A program made the position numbers and the translations under genes. A DNA stretch of 64,000 nucleotides from positions 18,380,862 to 18,444,861 of the forward strand of contig OY997650.1 in assembly GCA_963921795.1 (NCBI GenBank), read 5' to 3'. Below, piece after piece: positions 10,656 to 21,455 of this stretch (positions are counted from its first letter, which is position 1; the number at the start of each line of letters is the position of its first letter). A model generated the notes under the pieces. That model made no database searches, was not told where the DNA came from, and saw nothing but the letters and a program-made list of their open reading frames with translations. The stretch comes from Nannobrachium achirus (Eukaryota > Chordata > Actinopteri > Myctophiformes > Myctophidae).

Positions 10656-10862
10656 ACATGCCCTGTTCCATTGGTTCTATTCTTTCCTCAGGTTCCTTGG
10701 CTGTTGCAAGCAGGTGGCAAGAAATGCACTAGAAAGGTGCCTTGTTGGTCTCAGCAGTTGTACTTCTCTGCTACCAATGCTTAGTCTTGTTCTTGTACTG
10801 CATGTTTAATCCTCACCTGGCCCATGTAGCAGTGATCGAGTTATACCCACAGAGCTATGGGA

Positions 10863-10903
10863 GCCCTATTCTGGCGGCGCCGAAGGCGCCGCCAGAATAG
10901 GGC
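10863..10903. repeat. Perfect 19-bp GC-rich hairpin
   Basis: GCCCTATTCTGGCGGCGCC, a GAA loop, then the exact reverse complement. It resembles the terminal hairpin of the Helitron at 39597-40746, which also has a GAA loop, but no CTRR end follows it on either side. Confidence 0.85.
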
Positions 10904-10914
10904 TTGGCGGCGGC

Positions 10915-11060
10915 GAAAAAAAATCGGGTAATTGCGGATATAAAGTCGCCTAAAACGGGTACTTTCCTATATTAAATCATATTAAATCGGGTATTTCGCG
11001 GATATAAAGTCGGCTAAAACGGGTATTTCCTATATTAAATCATATTTTTCCTTTCACAAT
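10915..11060 (+). repeat. Tandem duplication of a roughly 69-bp unit
   Basis: The unit containing GGATATAAAGTCG, CTAAAACGGGTA and TATTAAATCATAT is present twice in tandem; a third partial copy (AAAGTCGGCTAAAATGGG) lies at 11218. Confidence 0.7.
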
Positions 11061-11870
11061 ATTAATTCGGGCTTCACATTGGCTATGTTGACAACTCCAG
11101 GCAGTCTTTTCTGTTCATATTAACTCACCATTATTGCTCAGCCTCCAGTTCCCAATTCCTCCATCTGATGATCTGAGCTCTGAGCCATCCAGCCAAAAGT
11201 TCCCGTTCTGGTAGCATAAAGTCGGCTAAAATGGGTATTTTTCTTTCTCAAAACAAGGCGGGTCGGGTTCATATTTATTTACTAAAAAAAACAATGTCAC
11301 GGGCACAGGCTACAGTCTTGCTCACAAGACAGCGTTGTTTGGTTGTTTGTTGCTGTCCGAGTGTCCGCCTTCCTTTGCCGTCCGGGCCGTGGCTAGAACA
11401 GACACTCGACGCAGTGGTTCCTAGCTTATGGGGAAAGAAAGCCTGGTAGGCGAGGTTAGGGGAAAGGTAGGAAGTAGGAACCATTGCAGCGAGTGTGTTA
11501 TAACCCGGACGGTAAAGGAAGACTCACACCCCACATTAAATGCGCCTGATTTATAATAATAAAATTAATAGTAGGATTAAACGGTGTGATGTCATTGTTT
11601 AGTCTTACTGTCTAACATGTTTATTTAGTATATCTAGTTAACATAAATAATATAAATTCTTCCAATGGAACATAAAAAAAAAGAAAACGAAAAAAAAAAA
11701 AAAAAAAAAAAAAATACACACTTAGAAAAAAAGAGACCCCAAAGGGGGTTGTTGACTATGGGGTCCCAGACTTTAACTATGGGAGCTAAGCCCCTACTGG
11801 CTCCCACATAACTCGAACTCTGCCATGTAGTAATCTCCTGTCTCCAAGGCATAGGCCTACAGTATGTCCC
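11061..11870. other. Non-coding interior of the foldback element
   Basis: Contains an A-tract near 11691-11714. No gene recognised. Confidence 0.4.
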
Positions 11871-12239
11871 TTGATCACTGTCTTAGCTATTGGTACTCAA
11901 AGATGAGAGACTGCTTGATGCAGTGGAAGCATGTGCTGATTCTCACCAGTGCCATACTGCTGCCAAATCTCCTTCATCCCCAGCTTGGAAATATGGGGTG
12001 TAGTATAGCAGTTATGCGAAGGAGACAACAACTCTCTGGGGTCCGCTCATAGTTCCGACATCCCATTATTCCGACCATTAGGTTAGTGAAGGTTAGGGAT
12101 AGGCTTAGTTATAATGGAGTCAGTACATGCAGTCATGCACCATGTGTCAGCCTTCTCAATCCTATTCAAAATGTCTGGGCCGCCTATGTCATCATCACCA
12201 GAGACAACAGAGCTGACAATGGTAAATGGACAAAGCGCT

Positions 12240-12450
12240 TTACTATGTATTTCACATTCACCCATTAACACACACATTCACACATACATTCACACCATGA
12301 AATCATGCAAGGTGCTCATCAGGAGCAGTTAGGGGTTCAGTGTCTTGCTCAAGGAACCTTCCATACATAACCAGGAGGAGCCGGGAATTGACCCTGGAAC
12401 CATCAGATTCCAAGGCAGCCGTTCTACCTACTGAGCCACTATCGCCCAAC
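12240..12450 (-). repeat. tRNA-derived SINE
   Basis: On the minus strand it begins GGGCGATAGTGGCTCAGTAG (A box), has GGGTCAATTCCCGG (B-box-like), then the conserved body CCTTGAGCAAGACACTGAAC. It belongs to the same family as the copies at 30868, 58133 and 58505. Confidence 0.8.
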
Positions 12451-13420
12451 AATGTGGGTAGCATTGACACAGGCTTGATTGGACACCATATTCCGAACAC
12501 ACAGCTGGTGTTCTCCTCAGACACCCAGAATTTGTAAAGTTGCTGAGAGATGGGTGCGTCTGTCGACTCTGTTAGCTCTGATGATAAGGGGCTGGTGGTG
12601 AAGAGATCCCAAAGATTGAACTATATTGAGGAGGATGACACCAAGCTGGTGGTACATGTGGAGTCAACTGGCCATTATTACTAAATCTATCCATAACCCT
12701 AACCTAATGGACGGAATAATGGGACCCCAGGATTATGAGTGGACCCCAGAGAGTCATAGTCTCCTTAGCATTAATGCTATACTACACTGCATACTTCCAA
12801 GCACTGGGGATGAAGTAGATCTGGTAGCAGTATGGCTCTAGGGGCGCAGCGGCACATGCTTCCACAGCGTCAAGCAGTCTCTCATCTTGGAGCACCACTA
12901 GCCACGACAGTTATCAAGGCACATATGCCTGGAGACTGGAGATGACTGCATGTGTGCATGGGCCAGGTGGGGACTAAACATGCAGTTATGGCTTGGCTAC
13001 AATATCTAACAAACTTTTGAGAGGCAAAGACCTTGACAGAGCAAGACACAGCATTGGTAGCAGAGAAGTACAACTGCTGAGACCAACACGGCACCTTTCT
13101 AGTGCATGTCTTGCCACCTGCTTGCAACAGCCAAGGAACCTGAGGAAAGACTAGAACCAATGGAACATGGATGGATGCAAGGAACACTTAGATACTCGAC
13201 AGCTGACTTGCTGATGGAGTTCGGTGCATCACATTTTGCCATGGAACAATGGCAAATCCATCCTGTAAAAACATACTAACTTGGAAGCACACAATCACAA
13301 TACTGGTGCACTTTGAGAGAAATTGTTATTTAATTTTGTGTGTGCTTTTGTTGTGTGATTTTTGTTGTGTGATTTTATTTGTCACTTTTATTCGTAAATG
13401 GTCTTATTTGCTCATTTTAA

Positions 13421-14048
13421 CTCATTGAGTGCCTATCCCGAATTAGTTCGGGATATATTATCGCATCCCAGAGTGCCTATCCCGAACTAGTTCGGGATAT
13501 TAAAAAAAAAAAAAGAAAAAATTGAAAAATATTTTTTTGAATTTTTTTTTTTAGACCCCATCAAATCTAGTGAACATGATTTCAATCGCGATTTTGCATG
13601 TTCCACCCCCATACAACCCCATCTAACATACAGGGCAGCCATGTTTGTTTACATAACATGTAAAACATAATGGCTATTATCTCAAGAATGCCTGAACGGA
13701 TTTCCAATCGGATTTTTTTGTTTGAAAGCTGTGAACAAACTGCACAAATCCACTCCAATGCAATCCAGGATTGCATTGGATTTTTTAGAGCTCATTCTTC
13801 TCTGTTTTTTTCCCATGCATGAGGTGTGCAAGGTTTAATCGTGGCTAAATTGCCGAAAATAGATCTTCTAAAATGCTTGGTAGCCAATAGCTAACTTCAA
13901 GCTAACTTCATCCTCTTCCTGTACATGCACAAAGGAAAGTGTTCAGGCATGTCATGGCTGCAGGGCTTCAGCATATACCAGCATGGGAAATGGGATTTTC
14001 TATGGCCACTGGGCGCCCTCTAGTGGTGAAAAGGTGGCACTCAAAGAG
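13421..14048. mobile_element. TTAA-flanked MITE, piggyBac-like
   Basis: CTCATTGAGTGCC at the left and GGCACTCAAAGAG at the right form inverted ends, flanked by TTAA at 13417-13420 and 14049-14052. The complementary left arm of the host element lacks this segment (near 9280), giving an empty-site comparison. Inside are two CCTATCCCGAAYTAGTTCGG motifs, one a perfect 22-bp palindrome at 13478-13499. No coding capacity. Confidence 0.75.
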
Positions 14049-14640
14049 TTAACACCCATTTAACCCCCCCCCCCCCCCCCTTTAAAGTTAAATGGGGATG
14101 TTTACTTGTATGTATTTCTCACTAGTATGTATTTTGTAGTAAACAAAACAAACTTATGAAAAAATACTATAAAAGTGCAAGTAATGAACAAAATCGTTTT
14201 TGAAAAATGGCATTGACATTGATATTTCAAAGGCAAGATGATCCTTAATGGTCAAAATAATGTCAGAAATGAATTATACATGTCAGAATTAGTTGATTTA
14301 GACCTATTACACCTGTTTTTACTTCTAACAATGGCCAAGTTATGGCCACGGTCTTCGGAATAGCAAAATGACCTTGACCATGACCTTTTCGAGGTCCAGA
14401 TCACCCAAAATGGTCAAAACAATGTCAGAAATGAATTCCCCACACCCCAATTAGTCCAAATAGAGGTATTACATGTGCATATATACCCAGAAACAGAAAA
14501 GTTGGATTTTCATCATAGCCGATGGCAGCCATATTTGATATGGCCATTGCGCCATTCGTGCCACTATGGCGAACGAGCACCTCGGTGATTTTTCATGTCT
14601 AGGGACCCACTGACTCAGTTCAGGTGAGAAACTCCCCTAA

Positions 14641-15299
14641 TAGCCGGGGAGCCACAGGCCCAAAAGCTCAAAGAATAGGATGTTACCTGTGATGTCATGA
14701 CATACTTTTAATTTTTGTTTTTTCTATTAATTTGGTCATCAAGGTCCACAGAATGAGAGGCCTGCTCTGCCGGAAATCCTGCGAAAAAATGTTATGGCCA
14801 TTTGTATATTCACTCCATCGACTTCAATATAAAGGAAAGAAACACACCAAAAAAAATATGCTTTAAGTAGCATGTGAGGGGTCAAACTAGGGATTCTTGA
14901 TGATTCTGAATCCATTGCAAGCATTTGTTTTGCATGAAAAACATTCCTTGGGCTAGAAAACGGACCAAAATAACGGTGAAAAGTGATGACTCATCACTTT
15001 TCACAGGTTTGAGAGGCTGAAATCTAGCCCAAGGAATGTTTTTCATGCAAAACAAATGCTTGCAATGGATTCAGAATCATGAAGAACCCTTAGTTTGACC
15101 CCTCACATGTTACTTTTTTTGGTGTGTTTTTTTCCAGTATAGTGAAGTCAATGGGAAACTTTTTTTCGCAGGATTTCCGGCAGAGCAGGCCTCTCATTCT
15201 GTGTACCTTATTGACCAAATTAATAGGACAAACAAAAATTTGGAGTATGTCATGACATCACAGGTCCTCTCTCATTTTGGCCCAGTGGCTCCCCGGCTA
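14641..15299. mobile_element. 659-bp palindromic MITE with TAA target duplication
   Basis: TAGCCGGGGAGCCAC at the start matches its reverse complement at the end, with arms of roughly 330 bp. TAA flanks both sides (14638-14640 and 15300-15302), and the other arm of the host foldback has the empty site with one TAA. A 3-bp TAA duplication fits the PIF/Harbinger superfamily. The centre reads GTGAAAAGTGATGACTCATC. Confidence 0.75.
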
Positions 15300-15379
15300 T
15301 AACACCAAATTGCGAGCAGGACTTTAAGCCAGGTACAGGAGTAATGTGGAAGTTCTTGGGTTCAAAACCCATGATCCTT

Positions 15380-16080
15380 TGTGAGATTCAGATTGTAACT
15401 AACACCTGTGTTATCAGGTGTCAGGTAATAATCAGTTACCTGCTGCCATTTGCTATACACCATACCTAGAACAGCCATGGTTTTACTTTGTTAGTAAAAA
15501 TAGTCTGATAACAACAAAATTATGCTCAATTTGGGGCAGAGGTTCTTCCTTGAACTATGGGAGTGTTGCGTGCAAAGTTTGAACTGCACGCGCACACAAT
15601 GTGAAGTGAGCGCTGCCATTCATGAGTTAATTTCATCAAGCGTCCCGCAAAGCTTCGCCAACGTGTCCCTGGGCTTACAGCAAACTTTGAGCGCTTTGTG
15701 CCAAGATGTAGGCCAGATGTAGGCCACACTTCAGAGCCCGGACAAAGCCAGATGTTGGCGCTTAGCTCCTTCCAGGAGCACCGCTCAAGAGATACATCTG
15801 TCCTACATAGCCTGCACTGGGGCCATAACGCTACACAACTGATAAATAACACAATCAAACAATAGTGCTTCAGTGCTGTCAAACAAGTCTATGAAATCCA
15901 TCAGAAGGTTTGATCTGTACAGTGAAACTATGGGACAGCAGGTAAACAATATCAACTAATTGCGACCATAGGTCGCATTTAATTTGTGACCGAAGGTCGC
16001 AGTTTAGTTTACCATGAGAAATGTCACAGCTTGTCTCTGTGTGTCTGTCTGTGTGTGTCAGTGTGTGTGTGTACACATCA
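15380..16080. other. Non-coding, nothing firmly recognised
   Basis: An open frame on the minus strand (15526-15882) has no recognisable motif. A short TG-rich stretch lies near 16035-16070. Confidence 0.35.
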
Positions 16081-16109
16081 CTGTGACATCACAGGTGATA
16101 TCACAGGTG

Positions 16110-16950
16110 ACATCACCTATGTAAAAGTCCATATATGAGTATTCCCCAGAATCCCTTTTATGCCCATATATCAAGATCTCTGATGTCATCGATATATATC
16201 ACTGGCCAGATGGTCAAAACATCTAACCCCTGAACTATCTCAAATTGTGATGTAGTATCTGACCCGAGGCCCCTTAAGTACCATACATTTACACCTTCCC
16301 CGAAAATGTCAATATTGAATATATGGATACATATTATTATTGATAAAGGATAAAATTAAATAAAAGGTCCATATATGGGCATTCCCATTAACAAAATCCC
16401 TTTATAACCCAATCCCAGGCCCTAAGTCCATATATGTATATGGATATACCGGTATATTGATAAAGGATAAAATAACTAAATGTCCATCTACAGTATGGGC
16501 ATTCCCAGATGATGCCATGTTAGGGTACCCCCTTATGCCCATATATGGAGGTCCCCAGGCATCAAACCCAGGCCCTAACTAGCCATGGCCCTGCTTGGCT
16601 TTACTAATTAACATATGTTTATGCCCATATATGGAGATCCCTGTCCCAATGTCATCAATATTAAGGACATATCTGGGAATGCCCATATTTGGTAATGTCC
16701 ATATATGGGCATGTTTTGACATAACATATATGGGTAACTGGTACGATATACATCACTGGCCAGATGGCCAAGAATTGGCACCCTGAGGCGTCTTACTAGT
16801 ATGAAAACCTGCAGATCATGTGAGTGCGTGCGTGTGTGCATCAGGCAGTCCGTCACGGTCCATATGTGGCCAACCCAGTCCCATTTATGCCCATATATGG
16901 AGGTCCCTGGTTAAGTCCATATCTGGGAATGCCCATATATGGACATATTG
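16110..16950. repeat. Array of CCATATATGG-containing repeats
   Basis: The sequence GCCCATATATGGAGRTCCC and its inverse recur at irregular spacing. Perfect CC(A/T)6GG words lie at 16369, 16539, 16625, 16683, 16699, 16891 and 16933. A related set is carried by the Helitron at 39597-40746. No gene. Confidence 0.8.
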
Positions 16951-17237
16951 TGTCAGCCTCTGTTGTTTCAGCACAACCTCGCTTCTCGCCCTTAGGGCGT
17001 CTTACTGGTAGTAAGGAGTATAAGTATCAGATCCTATATCAGTGTAACCATCATGACACTTGATGATTGATTGTCATACAAATAACTGGAAAACAATTTA
17101 ATTGAATTTGTCCTTTGAACATTGGAAGGAATATATAAATTATGTTTCTGTTTAGCTTTTCAAAATAAATAATATGCTACGGCCAAAATAGGCCATATTT
17201 AATCATTTTATAGTCAAAATTAAAAGTAGCGGATATA

Positions 17238-17299
17238 GCCAATCTACAAGATCACAACCTGTCGCATTGCGATGCATTGTGAGCTTATAGATCAGATAG
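17238..17299. repeat. Diverged copy of the GATCTACAAGC hairpin element
   Basis: CCAATCTACAAGATCACAAC on the left pairs imperfectly with TTGTGAGCTTATAGATCAG on the right. Confidence 0.55.
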
Positions 17300-17568
17300 A
17301 CCGGTACTGGCGGTACATAGCTACTGTATATTTTTTGCAACATGGAGACGATTATGATGGCGATTATATTGTGACAGGCCTATCAGTGACATTTCAACCC
17401 ACCAATAGTAACTATAACATCTAATGTAACTTACATTAGATGTTATAGTTACTATCGGTGGGTTACTGACTGATTTACATATCAAAGATGTGAGAGAATC
17501 ACTCTGCTTTCATTTCTGATTCTGACATGACATAATAAGGACCCATCCAGTCCAAAAGAACATTTTAA

Positions 17569-18227
17569 CTCTTTGAGCGCCAGCGCCCTCTAGGGGCCAA
17601 AGAATGCCAGCGCATCTCTCATAGGCGAGCGCTTTAGCTTCCAGGACCTGACGTCCTCACGTTCATGCACGGCATGGAAATGTCCCGGATGAAGATGCTA
17701 ACAGAATGGCTATTCCCATTTTGTCATCTAAAAGATCATTTTTGGGCGATTTCGCCGTAAATAAACCTCCGCCGCTTTCCTAAAACACAAAAAAGAGATA
17801 TAAGCCTTTAAAGATGCGGTCTTTCATTGGATTAGGCGGAGATTGGCGATTGCGTTCGCAAATTACGGCCGGCCGGGACGTTGTTAGCTTTCGGCTAGTA
17901 GCTACAAAAATCAAGCCAGGCTTCAGAAGGCCTCTTATCATTTTATTCATTTAATTAAATAAAGCCGAACTACTTCGGGATCGGCACACTCGTGTACTCG
18001 GAAGCGGCGCCGAACATCGGGTGAACATTGGGGAGCTCAAAAATGTATTTTAAACCATTTTTAATGGAATATATCGTCGGACAGAGTAGAACGGCTAGCT
18101 GGCTAGCGGCTAGCGAGCCAGGACCACCCACGACTCTACAAGCAGCTCGGGGTAAGTGAATTAATAAAAAAAAGATTGTATTGGATTGAAATAAAGCCGA
18201 ACTAGTTCGGGATCGGCACGAGATGAG
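17569..18227. mobile_element. Second TTAA-flanked MITE, piggyBac-like
   Basis: Begins CTCTTTGAGCGCC and ends GGCACGAGATGAG, with TTAA at 17565-17568 and 18228-18231. It shares its size class, the target site and the CGAACTAGTTCGGGAT motif with the element at 13421-14048. Confidence 0.65.
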
Positions 18228-18231
18228 TTAA

Positions 18232-18485
18232 ACTGTTAGCTTCACAAACCACATTTGTTTTTGTCCTGAATACTTGCATTTTTAACCCTAAATTAAAGTA
18301 TTGTCTGTGCTCACAGTGCCTGCAACCAGTTTCCCAACAAGATGAGGGCTGCGCTGGAGAACCCAGGACTGACTGACTGACTGTACCTGGATCCTCTGAT
18401 ATGCAGTGACAAGTCCTGATCACCTACTGCACACAGCTTTGGTAGCAGGTACTGAAGCACACTATTCAAAACACCACAACACTGT
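18232..18485 (+). repeat. Low-copy dispersed repeat (also 21150-21450)
   Basis: CAACCAGTTTCCCAACAAGA, GCTGGAGAACCCAG, ATGCAGTGACAAGTCCTGA and CTGAAGCACACTAT occur in the same order in both places. Confidence 0.7.
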
Positions 18486-18985
18486 TAAAGGTCCCACTGT
18501 AATCCTAGTGGCTGCCTGTGATATAACATTGCATTCATTTAATGTATTCCATATACAGTATAAAGCCATAGATCACTCCTATGCCCTCCTGTGTCAGTGA
18601 CATTGTGAAATGTGATATCATCACAGCCAGTCTAGGGCTGAATTATCAGATAGCGTCCATACTCACTCAGAAACCTGTTGAAATGTCTCCCACACTCTCT
18701 TCTCCTCCAGGCTAGTGTTAGTTGACCAGCCACAGTCCATCTTGTAGTTATTAATGTCAGCTGGTTATGGTAGAAATGAAATACTGAGTGAAAACCCAGC
18801 TCCAAACACACAGACATGCTGATATATCCACACTGGTTTATTATCCCTGGCCCGCTTCATTTGGTGACAACATTTACCATTTATTTAATTCATAAACATC
18901 TCTGTTTTCAACATGTGGTTGCCATAGGGTGGTTGCACTGTCAGATTGTTTTCCTTCCTGCTTCTTTTAGCTCCACCCCCTCTTG
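18486..18985. other. Non-coding, nothing recognised
   Basis: No coding motif or repeat identified. Confidence 0.35.
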
Positions 18986-18989
18986 TAAC

Positions 18990-19309
18990 TAGCCTTATTC
19001 ACGGCCCGCCCACCTACTTCCGTTTCTCAGTTTTCCCCGGGTGCTGACTTCAATTTAGAAGGGGAAACTATACTGGACTTAAAGCCAACAAATCATTATT
19101 TCTAACAGTAAAGTAAATTATAGTGCTTTGTGCCGTTTTGTATCTTGTGTTCTTGATCATGCTAGCCGTATTTTATACTTTACTATTCGGAAATTGCATT
19201 AAATTTGCGATTTCTGTGCTAACTCCATAGGCTATGGTAGGATTTACCCCTTCAAAATGTGACTTCAGCACCCGTGGGATGCTTAGTGGGCGGGCCGTGA
19301 ATTAGGCTA
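18990..19309. mobile_element. Small TIR element, about 320 bp
   Basis: TAGCCTTATTCACGGCCCGC near 18990 is the inverted partner of GCGGGCCGTGAATTAGGCTA ending about 19309. AACT occurs at both borders but the exact duplication is ambiguous. Confidence 0.65.
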
Positions 19310-19559
19310 ACTGCTAGGTTGCCTTGTCTAGAGTTGATTGACACCTGAATACCCAATGACATTGCTTCCATGATCTTGGTATAAATCTAAAACATATCTG
19401 ACCAAGTAGGTGTCCTGTCAGAACACCACAAAACCGACGTCAATGAGATGTTCTTTTTCTTCTGTTCACCAAACACACATACCTGGGGTGCCCATCTCAT
19501 TTTCAAAGACATTTTGAGTTACTCATGCATATCTTTACAAAGATGCATTTGCCATATTG

Positions 19560-19680
19560 TTATATTGTTGTTAATGTACTGACATATTATCTTGCTTATT
19601 ATACTGATGTGTATTACCTGCTTATTGTAAATCGCTTTGGATTAAAAGCGTCTGCTAAATGCCTAAACTGTAAACTGTAA
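19560..19680 (+). repeat. SINE 3' tail
   Basis: AAATCGCTTTGGATTAAAAG followed by CGTCTGCTAAATGCC is the typical 3' end of fish tRNA-derived SINEs. The head is not recognisable. Confidence 0.55.
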
Positions 19681-21120
19681 GAACATTCCAAAGTACTCCA
19701 TTATCAAACTACAGGTAGACTGGTGTTTGAATATGGAACCTCTCTGTTGAAAGTCAGATCATTAGAAGTTTTGAAGTGTTTTTTTTCCCCTCCTATTTAT
19801 AACAGAAATGTATGAGGACTAAGAATTTAACCCGAAACCTCAACATTGAGAGTCAGATCTTTAGACCACTAGACCATCTCCCAGTACCAGACTCTTCAGG
19901 TGCTTTTGAGTAATTATTTTGTATTTTAACCTTGAAAATTTCAAAGTACTAAAGCAAAGTAGGAGGCCTTGGATTTGATCATTTGAATATGGAACCTCAG
20001 GTGCTTTTGAGTAATTCTTTTGTAACACGTTATATTGTTTAGCACTGATGGCTCGTTAAAATGTACTCTCCTTTAAATGGCCATTGTCATTGACAATGCA
20101 TTGAGCGCTTGAAGCTAAATATTCAAAAACTACAAATTATTTCAAAGTAAAAATCTCTAGGCATGCATGTCCACAGTAAGGTGGGATTTTTGAATTGTGA
20201 ATCAAGTTGTTATTTTAAAGTGTGAAGGAAAAGCGAGGTGCCAAAGCGGAGTTTTCGAGTTTTAAAAGTTAAATATCTCAAAAACTACAAAACATTTCAA
20301 AGTGTCCACAGTAAAGTGAATTATAAAAAGTATGAATGGAGTTTCTAGGTGAACGTGTTTTTTTTTTTGGTGCACAAATCTGCCATTAAGCCACATGTTA
20401 ATTTTCCAACTTTTTAAAGGAGTATATCTCTATAACTATATGTTTCTAGGTGTAAGCATGTAGCTCTAGTAGCCTGCCAACATTTGTACTTTTTCCATTG
20501 ACAATGCATTGGGTGCTTAAAGTCAAATTATTTCAAAGTAAAAGTCTGAAGCATACATTTCCACACTATACTATGATGTCTCTGTCAATTTACAATTCAC
20601 TTGTTTTTCTTTTTTTACAAATAAATAAGACCCCCCCTCCCCCCCCTTGCCTGCCCCTCCACTCCACTCCACAGTCCATAGTCTGCATACAGCACAATGC
20701 TGCTGGGAGTATCACATAAAAGGTGAAACCAAGAGCCAGTAGGCTACGTTTAATTTATGTATTAGTTGTCCCGGACAACAGGATAAGCCTTAATGTCATG
20801 CCCTGACACCAATGATTGTGCCTTGCAACATCATGCAACCATTATGGCAGTTGCAAAGAGTTGCTTTGGCGAATCATTGGTGCAAAATTCAATAGAACAC
20901 ATGGAAATATAAATGTTGTGGTAACCCTGCATGAACCACATTTACTATCAAACATGAATATCACAAAACAAAGATTACCTCACCTGTCATCTTTAAGATT
21001 AAATGTAAAGGTATTTATTCCACAACCATGTGAAATCATTCCTATAAAATGTGTCATGCCGGAGCAAATCACATAAAATAACCCTGGGGATTAAAACTAT
21101 TGGTACTATGGTACTTGTTG
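19681..21120. other. Non-coding; includes second copy of the 10.5-kb repeat
   Basis: The part at 20560-20790 matches 10442-10655. The rest shows repeated AAAATACAAAT-CATTTCAAAG-type motifs but no gene. Confidence 0.4.
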
Positions 21121-21149
21121 GCATGCTTGTTGGAGCTCATTTGAAATCC

Positions 21150-21455
21150 TCAAGGAAAGTATTGTCTGTACGCCAGTTTCTTGCTGCTGCAACCAGTTTC
21201 CCAACAAGATGAGTGGGGCCGAGCATCCCTGCACCCCACCTGCACCTGTCTGTGTAATGAGATCCCAGGCAGAACCTCACCTGTCTGTCTGTGTGCTGGA
21301 GAACCCAGTACCATACCTGTCTGTGTGTGCACCTTAGAATGCGCCTCGGTCTACTACTGTATATGCAGTGACAAGTCCTGAGCATACAGTATCTACTGCT
21401 AACCTTTGGTAGCAGGGTCCTGAAGCACACTATCCAATACACCACAACCTCCAAG
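21150..21455 (+). repeat. Second copy of the 18.2-kb repeat
   Basis: Matches 18232-18485 in order and orientation, with an extra roughly 60-bp CTGTCTGTGTG-rich insertion. Confidence 0.7.

Larger units (their letters stand above)
8661..15343. mobile_element. 6.7-kb foldback transposon containing younger insertions
   Basis: The element begins TACTCCAGTACCTGGC and ends with the near-exact reverse complement. ATG flanks both sides (8658-8660 and 15344-15346). Joining the flanks restores a 136-bp monomer, so this is a real insertion with a 3-bp target duplication. The left arm (8661-9545, continued at 10655-10850 after LINE insertions) is complementary to the right arm (12950-15343). The right arm carries a TTAA-flanked MITE (13421-14048) and a TAA-flanked palindromic MITE (14641-15299). 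A second inverted pair lies in the centre (11880-12130 and 12660-12900). No intact transposase is visible; the superfamily is undetermined. Confidence 0.75.
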
